Assembly: GCF_024499015.1 (NCBI RefSeq)
Contig: NZ_CP098604.1
Location: forward strand, 4,836,001 to 4,900,000
Direction of reading: 5' to 3'
DNA from: Xanthomonas hortorum pv. pelargonii
Lineage (GTDB): Bacteria; Pseudomonadota; Gammaproteobacteria; Xanthomonadales; Xanthomonadaceae
Length of the DNA stretch: 64,000 bases
Shown one piece after another: positions 58,958 through 64,000 of this stretch; the first letter of the stretch is position 1, and every line of letters begins with the position of its first letter. The notes under the pieces were generated by a model. It had not been told where the DNA came from. It did no database searches and saw only the letters and a list, made by a program, of their open reading frames with translations. Made by a program: the position numbers and the translations under genes.

Positions 58958-59878
58958 ATGACGACCGCAACGCTGCTGCTGCCGGAAACACGCCGTCTAC
59001 CCGGCGAGTTGGGCGACACGCCGGTGGCGCGTGCGCTTGCGCGTGCCGACCAGCAAAGCACCGAGTCCGGCGAAGTGGCGCAGTTGCAACGCCACTTCAG
59101 CTTGACGCCTGCGCAGTGGCCGGTGGCCGCGCTGACCCGGCAGCTCGACGCCGGCGATGCCGCCGGTGCGACCTGGGTACGTGCCGATCCGGCCTATGTG
59201 GTGCCCGACATGCAGGGCGCGCGGTTGATGGGGTATGGCGAGGCGCTTGGTCCCACGGCAGAAGATCTGGAGGTGTTGTTGCCCATCCTCAAGCCGATGT
59301 TCGGCGATGCCGGGTTTCTGCTGGATGCGCCAACGCCCTCGCGCTGGTATCTGCGGCTGTCGCCGGATGCCAAGCTGCCGGAATTCGCGCCGCCGGATCT
59401 GGCGATCGGCGATGACTTGTTCGAGCATCTTCCCGCCGGCGATGTCGGCCGGCGCTGGCGCGCGCTGTTGACCGAAGCGCAGGTGCTGCTGCATCAACAT
59501 CCCTGGAACGAGGGCCGCGTGGCCAGTGGCAAACCGGCGATCAATTCGCTGTGGTTCTGGGGCGGCGGTGTGCTGCCGCATGCGGTGAGTTCGCCGCATC
59601 GGCAAATACGCAGCCGCGAGTCGCTGCTGCGTGCACTGGCCCTGGCGGCCGGTGCGGATGCGCAGGGCGAACAACGCGTGGATGCCTTGGTGGATTTGCG
59701 CCATCTGCGGTCGCTGCAGCAATTCAGCGACGATGCGGTTGCGCCGTTGCTGGCGGCAATGGCGCGTGGCGAGCTGGATCGGCTGGTGCTGGATTTCCAG
59801 GACGGGCAAACCGTCTCGCTAACGCACGCGCAACGCTGGCGTTTCTGGCGCAAGCCGCGCTTACAGCTGGCGCAATGA
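58958..59878 (+). CDS. conserved protein often named phosphoglycerate mutase-like
   Basis: This 306-residue protein (MTTATLLLPETRRLPGELGDTPVARALARADQ...) belongs to a family conserved upstream of recJ in Xanthomonadales and commonly labelled phosphoglycerate mutase-like. Conserved segments are DPAYVVPDMQGARLMGYGEALGPTAED and PAINSLWFWGGGVLPHAVSSPHRQI. No phosphoglycerate mutase catalytic motif is evident, so the enzymatic label is doubtful. Its stop overlaps the recJ ATG by 4 bp, indicating translational coupling with the exonuclease. Confidence 0.75.
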   Translation: MTTATLLLPETRRLPGELGDTPVARALARADQQSTESGEVAQLQRHFSLTPAQWPVAALTRQLDAGDAAGATWVRADPAYVVPDMQGARLMGYGEALGPTAEDLEVLLPILKPMFGDAGFLLDAPTPSRWYLRLSPDAKLPEFAPPDLAIGDDLFEHLPAGDVGRRWRALLTEAQVLLHQHPWNEGRVASGKPAINSLWFWGGGVLPHAVSSPHRQIRSRESLLRALALAAGADAQGEQRVDALVDLRHLRSLQQFSDDAVAPLLAAMARGELDRLVLDFQDGQTVSLTHAQRWRFWRKPRLQLAQ

Positions 59879-61614
59879 CGTCCACTCCGCAGATCGTCCG
59901 GCGCCCGCCCGGGCAGGCCGGCAGTTGGCCCGATTCCATGTTGCCGCTGTTGCGCCGCATCTATGCCGCGCGCGGTGTCACCGATACGCAAGGCGCGCAT
60001 CCGCGGTTGGGGCAACTGCTGTCGCCGGAGTTGCTGCACAACAGCGACGTTGCTGCCGAGCTGCTGGCCGATGCGATCGCACACCAGCGCCGCATCCTGG
60101 TGGTGGGCGATTTCGATTGCGATGGCGCCACCGCCTGCGCGGTTGGCGTGCGTGGCTTGCGCATGCTCGGCGCGCTGGATGTGCATCACGCGGTGCCCAA
60201 TCGCATGGTGCACGGCTACGGCCTGTCGCCTGCGCTGGTGGACGAATTGGCCGCGTTGCAGCCGGATCTACTGGTTACCGTCGATCACGGCATCGCCTGT
60301 CACGCCGGTGTGGCCGCAGCCAAGGCGCGCGGCTGGACCGTGCTGGTCACCGATCATCACTTGCCCGGCGAGGTGTTGCCGCCTGCCGATGCGATCGTGG
60401 ATCCGAATCTGGCCAACGACACCTTCCCGAGCAAGTCGTTGGCCGGCGTCGGGGTGATCTTTTACGTGCTGCTGGCGCTGCGCAGCGTGTTGCGCGCGCG
60501 CGGCGCATTTGCCGACCGCGCCGAACCGGATCTGTCGGTGTTGCTGGATCTGGTCGCGGTCGGCACCGTCGCCGATCTGGTGCCGCTGGATACCAACAAC
60601 CGTGCGCTGGTCTCGGCCGGCTTGCGCCGCCTGCGCGAGGGCAGGGGCTGCATTGGACTGCGCGCCCTGATCGATGCCAGCGGTCGCGATGTGGCGCGCC
60701 TGAGCGCCAGCGACATCGGATTCGCGCTCGCTCCACGCCTCAATGCCGCGGGCCGGCTCGAAGACATGGCCTTGGGCATCGAACTGTTGCTCAGCGAAGA
60801 CTGGAGCCGCGCACGCGAGATCGCCGGCACCCTGGAGGAGATCAACGCCGAGCGCCGCGCGGTGCAGCAGTTGATGACCGATGACGCCGAGCAAGCCGTC
60901 ACCAAGGTGGTGCTGGATGCCGATGGTGCGTTGCCGATCGCGGCCTGCCTGTTCGATGCCGAGTGGCATCCCGGCGTCATTGGATTGGTCGCTTCCAAAC
61001 TCAAGGACCGCCTGCATCGGCCGGTGATCGCGCTGGCGCCGGCCGAGCCGGGCAGCAGCCTGTTGCGCGGCTCGGCGCGGTCGATTCCCGGCCTGCATAT
61101 CCGCGATGTGCTGGCGGCGGTGGATGCGCGCCACCCGGGTCTGATCCATAAGTTCGGCGGGCATGCGATGGCGGCCGGGTTGAGCATGGATCACGCCGCG
61201 CTGGCCACGTTTGAACAGGCATTCCGGTCGCAAGTGCAATCGATGGTGGATGCCTCGCTGCTGCACGCCGAACTGCACAGCGATGGTGAACTGGCCGCGC
61301 ACGAACTCGATCACCTGCATGCCGAAGCACTGCGCGTGGCCGGGCCGTGGGGGCAGGGCTTTCCCGAACCGCTGTTCGATGGTCAGTTCGAGGTGTTGCA
61401 GTGCCGCGTGCTCAAGGAGCGCCATCTCAAGTTGACACTGCGTTGCCCCGGACGCGCCGAGCCGCTCAATGCGATCCACTTCAACGGCTGGCGCGGCAGC
61501 GAGCCGGGTCGCATGGTGCGGCTGGCCTACCGCCTGGTCAGCGACAATTATCGCGGCGGAACCGCGGTGCAATTGATCGTCGAGCATTGCGAGCCGGCAA
61601 CCGTCACTGGCTGA
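59875..61614 (+). CDS. recJ: single-stranded-DNA-specific exonuclease RecJ
   Basis: This 579-residue 5'-3' exonuclease acts in RecF-pathway and mismatch repair. DHH-family motifs are ILVVGDFDCDGATACAVGVRGLR (motif I), LLVTVDHGIACHAGV and VTDHHLPGE (DHH), and VAVGTVADLVPLDTNNRALV. The DHHA1 region has FAHPRLNAAGRLEDM-like LAPRLNAAGRLEDMALGIELLL and the GHAMAAGLS nucleic-acid loop. The C-terminal OB fold ends the protein. Confidence 0.96.
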   Translation: MTSTPQIVRRPPGQAGSWPDSMLPLLRRIYAARGVTDTQGAHPRLGQLLSPELLHNSDVAAELLADAIAHQRRILVVGDFDCDGATACAVGVRGLRMLGALDVHHAVPNRMVHGYGLSPALVDELAALQPDLLVTVDHGIACHAGVAAAKARGWTVLVTDHHLPGEVLPPADAIVDPNLANDTFPSKSLAGVGVIFYVLLALRSVLRARGAFADRAEPDLSVLLDLVAVGTVADLVPLDTNNRALVSAGLRRLREGRGCIGLRALIDASGRDVARLSASDIGFALAPRLNAAGRLEDMALGIELLLSEDWSRAREIAGTLEEINAERRAVQQLMTDDAEQAVTKVVLDADGALPIAACLFDAEWHPGVIGLVASKLKDRLHRPVIALAPAEPGSSLLRGSARSIPGLHIRDVLAAVDARHPGLIHKFGGHAMAAGLSMDHAALATFEQAFRSQVQSMVDASLLHAELHSDGELAAHELDHLHAEALRVAGPWGQGFPEPLFDGQFEVLQCRVLKERHLKLTLRCPGRAEPLNAIHFNGWRGSEPGRMVRLAYRLVSDNYRGGTAVQLIVEHCEPATVTG

Positions 61615-61697
61615 TCTGCGGGCCCAGCGTTCTTTCTACGTTTTGTTGGCTGCACCTGGCCTCATCTGGATGTTTCCAAGCCGCGTTGGTCGAGGGC

Positions 61698-61750
61698 GCG
61701 GTGTCCTCACCTCACCGCTCGCGGGACACGCCGTGAATCCGTCCGTGTAG
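61698..61750. repeat. truncated family C repeat
   Basis: GCGGTGTCCTCACC followed by GCTCGCGGGACACGCCGTGA and ATCCGTCCGTG matches the left half of the repeat at 35159-35261, with an extra TCACC; the right half is missing. Confidence 0.65.
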
Positions 61751-61830
61751 GGCGCTGAGGGTACGGTTCTAAGCGCGCGGCTGTCAGTCGCTGGCCTCGG
61801 TAGGGGCGGCAGCCGCTGGCTTCGGTAGGG

Positions 61831-61941
61831 GCGGCAGCGCGGCCGGGGATCGGCTCCTCGGCTCGGTCAGACATCCTGTCTGACTCGCCGCCGCGGCACA
61901 TCCGAGTGCCGCTCTCCGCCAATCCCCGGCCACGCTGCCGC
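61831..61941. repeat. nested-palindrome repeat, family B, copy 2 (111 bp)
   Basis: Outer arms GCGGCAGCGCGGCCGGGGAT and ATCCCCGGCCACGCTGCCGC pair in 19 of 20 positions. Relative to copy 1 the base pair at arm position 3 changed on both sides (A-T to G-C), keeping the stem. The inner GTCAGACA/TGTCTGAC hairpin is unchanged. Confidence 0.85.
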
Positions 61942-62155
61942 CTAGGCTTGTCGTCTCCATGACCTGATCAAGGCAAGCCGATTCGTCATCTTGTTTTCCA
62001 GTGACCCACGTAATTCGCGATGACAAGTCTGCCGGTGCCTTCTTGAAGGCCTGTGTTGTTCGGCGTGTGCTGGGAAGCAGATCGGACGCGCCGTGATCCG
62101 AGAAACACACGTCATGCTCTGCTAGCAACCACGCACACCGACCATCTTCGATGGT

Positions 62156-62257
62156 CCTTGCCCGCCCACCGTCGCGGGACCTTACGCGGCATGGATGCCG
62201 CGTAAGAGCCTACACGGACGTACTTGCGGCGTGTCCCGCGATGGTGGGCGGGCAAGG
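62156..62257. repeat. nested-palindrome repeat, family A, copy 2 (102 bp)
   Basis: It has the same 102-base length and architecture as 35321-35422. The arms CCTTGCCCGCCCACCGTCGC... and ...GGTGGGCGGGCAAGG pair in 24 of 25 positions; the inner hairpin TTACGCGGCATGGATGCCGC+GTAA is identical. Confidence 0.8.
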
Positions 62258-62453
62258 ACCTTGCAGCCAAGCTGCAGCTCAGCCGCTCTGCACTTGACGG
62301 CGCACTCACAAGCGGCATTTGCGCGGTGGTACATGCCCTAGCGGCCGCACGCCTGATGGCCGCAAAGTAGTTTCATTCGCCGCTCAAAGCGTCTTGCAAG
62401 ACAGTGCAAGCGCGCACTGGCGCTAGCACTCACTCGCACTGTCCTCTCCTCGA

Positions 62454-63491
62454 TCAAGGTGACTTCTTGACCTCGGTCACCAGCGTCGGCAATTCCCATG
62501 CGCCGCCCGCGGCCACCAGCCGGCACAGGCCGGAGGTGGATTTGGAGGTCGGCACAAACCGGCGGCCGTCCCAGGTCCAGCTCGCCTGGCTGTAGCAATC
62601 TCCCAGACCTCGCCCCTTGTGCGATGCGAGGATGGTCGCCTCATCCAGACCGCTGGCCTGGGTGGTGATCAAGGTGGGCGCGAACGGCGCGCGTGCGTTG
62701 ATGACCCAGTAGCCGGTGCCGACGTTGTAGGCGCCCATCCAGCAATCGGTCGAGACCAATAATTTGTCGCTGCTGAGCCGGGTGATCGTCAGCGGTTCCG
62801 GCGCAGTGCTTGCGTCCAGCCCCTTGCATTCGTCGTTGGCCGGCAAGCTGGCACGCAGCGCCTGATAGAGCGCCGGCAGTTTGCCCAGGCGCGCATCGGC
62901 GGCTTGCGTTGCTGCGAGTTTGGCTTCACGTATCTGCGGTACCGGCACGGCCGGCAGCACGGCGGTTTCGTCGCGATCGCCCTTGCGCACCAGTGCGCCG
63001 CGCGTGCCCAGCCGGCCCTGGAATTCATCCATCTTCAGCAGCACCGCCGCGGCGCCGCGATCGGACAGCTGCCAGCGGCGACCATCGTTGCCCACCGCCA
63101 CGATCGTGCTGCTGCGGGTCAGCGCGGCCAGCAGTGCAGTGACCTGCGCGTTGGTCAGCGGCGCGGTGCCGCTGTCGCGATTGAGCGCCAGCTTGCCCAG
63201 ATCGCGCTGGTCGATGCGCAATGTGAGCGACGCCGGCATCTTGACCTCGTCGTACTGGCCCAGCATCAGCTCAGCGGTCACCGCTTGCCCGGCCCCGGCC
63301 TTGCGGGTCAACAGCACCGACACCGGCGTGCTGTCGCCTTCATCCTGCTGGTAACCGGCAGCGCGGCAGGTGCGGGTGTTGTCGCAGGCGATGGTCCAGT
63401 CTTCATGGTCGAAGGCGATGCCGACCGGGGCCTCGGCAAGGGCGGCGACGGGCGTCAGCAACAAGGCGGCGGCAAGCAGGGTGGGGCGCAT
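62454..63491 (-). CDS. secreted DUF1176-domain protein
   Basis: This 345-residue protein has a signal peptide (MRPTLLAAALLLTPVAALA-EA). The DUF1176 family traits are FDHEDWTIACDNTRTCRAAGYQ at the mature N-terminus, the middle NDGRRWQLSDRGAAAVLLKMDEFQGRLGTRGALVRKG and the C-terminal SKSTSGLCRLVAAGGAWELPTLVTEVKK. The function of DUF1176 is unknown; the protein is expected in the periplasm, with disulfide-forming cysteines. ATG 63491 begins the signal peptide; an ATG 11 codons upstream is also in frame. Confidence 0.85.
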   Translation of the reverse strand: MRPTLLAAALLLTPVAALAEAPVGIAFDHEDWTIACDNTRTCRAAGYQQDEGDSTPVSVLLTRKAGAGQAVTAELMLGQYDEVKMPASLTLRIDQRDLGKLALNRDSGTAPLTNAQVTALLAALTRSSTIVAVGNDGRRWQLSDRGAAAVLLKMDEFQGRLGTRGALVRKGDRDETAVLPAVPVPQIREAKLAATQAADARLGKLPALYQALRASLPANDECKGLDASTAPEPLTITRLSSDKLLVSTDCWMGAYNVGTGYWVINARAPFAPTLITTQASGLDEATILASHKGRGLGDCYSQASWTWDGRRFVPTSKSTSGLCRLVAAGGAWELPTLVTEVKKSP

Positions 63492-63592
63492 GGTGTTCTT
63501 CGAAAGAGCGTGTCCGGCGCGCATCTTGCGTTGCTGCGGATAGGCCGTCCAGTGAATCGCGCGCTAAACAGCGCCATCGGTGCGCAATGCGT

Positions 63593-64000
63593 TCATGACG
63601 GCATCGGCATGACGTCGACCTGCCTCGCCGAACGCTGCGTGCGCCCACGTAATCCGAACAACGGGCGCAGCCAGCGCACGCGGCGGATCGCATATTCATG
63701 CAGTGCCAGACAGCCGATCACGGTAGCGGCAATCACCAGCGCCGGTTCCAGCCAGGCATTCAAGTGCAACGGCATCAGCCAGTAAAGCACCACGATGATC
63801 AGGCTCTGATGCAGGATGTACCACGGGAACACTGCCTCGGTGCAGTAAGGCAGCCAGCGGAACGGACGGTTCAAACGGTGCCTGGCCCAGCCAAGAATCG
63901 TCAGCAGCGCCAGCCAGGTGTAGGCGGCACGTACGCTGTGTTCGATCGTCTCCCACGGCAGCGCAGCCAGCGTTGCACCCAGTTGCGCCGGTTGTCCATG
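63593..64000 (-). CDS. acyltransferase-3-type membrane protein, 5' part outside window
   Basis: The frame is open to the right window edge on the minus strand; the 135 visible residues are the C-terminus of a larger protein. Hydrophobic helices (AAYTWLALLTILGWA, FPWYILHQSLIIVVLYWLM and PALVIAATVIGCLALHEYAIRRV) and the 'WYILHQSLIIVV' segment are typical of the last helices of acyltransferase family 3 (OafA/OpgC-like) proteins. These O-acylate surface sugars or glucans. The substrate cannot be told from this part. Confidence 0.75.
   Translation of the reverse strand, partial: HGQPAQLGATLAALPWETIEHSVRAAYTWLALLTILGWARHRLNRPFRWLPYCTEAVFPWYILHQSLIIVVLYWLMPLHLNAWLEPALVIAATVIGCLALHEYAIRRVRWLRPLFGLRGRTQRSARQVDVMPMPS

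Larger units (their letters stand above)
61615..62453. other. 839-bp repeat-rich intergenic region between convergent recJ and DUF1176 genes
   Basis: No supported gene is seen. The region holds a truncated family C repeat (61698-61750), a short tandem repeat (CGCTGGC(C/T)TCGGTAGGGG units near 61788-61830), family B copy 2 (61831-61941) and family A copy 2 (62156-62257). The remaining 62258-62453 shows nothing recognisable. Confidence 0.6.

Overview
This 64 kb window is a high-GC gammaproteobacterial chromosome segment, almost certainly from Xanthomonas. The evidence is the gene order (thrABC, hisS, the his operon, carAB-greA-recJ), IS3/IS5-family elements of Xanthomonas type, palindromic repeats that begin with GTAG, and the very GC-rich codon use. 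Identifications come from reading translated sequence and motifs; no database search was run.

Layout. (1) Positions 1-11.0 kb are an accessory polymorphic-toxin island. It holds a 5'-truncated RHS-repeat protein with an AT-rich C-terminal tip and an adjacent HEAT-repeat gene (candidate toxin/immunity pair). Next come two nested IS3-family elements, then a remnant of a CDI/hemagglutinin-type toxin gene split by an IS5-family element (4-bp CTAG target duplication). Two small overlapping AT-rich ORFs (candidate immunity genes) and a truncated IS3 element follow. (2) 11.0-18.3 kb: tspO, then a threonine attenuation leader (a leader peptide with Thr/Ile codons and mutually exclusive hairpins), thrA, thrB and thrC, plus an L,D-transpeptidase-like protein. 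(3) 18.5-19.35 kb: an IS5-family (IS427-type) element. (4) 19.4-29.4 kb: an FNR-type regulator divergent from hisS, then a TrpR-like regulator with a palindromic upstream site, then hisGDCBHAFI with most junctions overlapping. The start of hisI carries an apparent 4-bp duplication that shifts its frame. (5) 29.4-46.8 kb: a metallophosphoesterase, a C13 peptidase lipoprotein, the methionine-salvage genes mtnBDC, two APC transporters, a Nudix hydrolase, serA divergent from a D-2-hydroxyglutarate-dehydrogenase-like gene, DUF2388/DUF4105 genes, efpL and an SDR dehydrogenase. (6) 46.9-51.1 kb: mvaB and an enoyl-CoA hydratase (leucine catabolism), then feoAB with a small Cys-rich membrane protein behind a Fur-like site. 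(7) 51.2-61.6 kb: an aminotransferase, dapB, carA, a small secreted protein, carB, greA, a conserved 'phosphoglycerate mutase-like' gene and recJ. (8) 61.6-64 kb: a repeat-rich intergenic region, a DUF1176 protein and the 3' part of an acyltransferase-3 gene.

Beyond the genes, the intergenic regions hold at least three families of roughly 100-bp nested-palindrome elements. Two families are present as equal-length copies about 22-27 kb apart, with base changes in the stems that keep pairing. There are also two GTAG-type REP elements and other dispersed repeats, mostly between convergent genes. The most notable observations are these hairpin elements, the threonine attenuator, the reconstructable IS-split toxin gene, the hisI frameshift and the RHS tip/HEAT gene pair.
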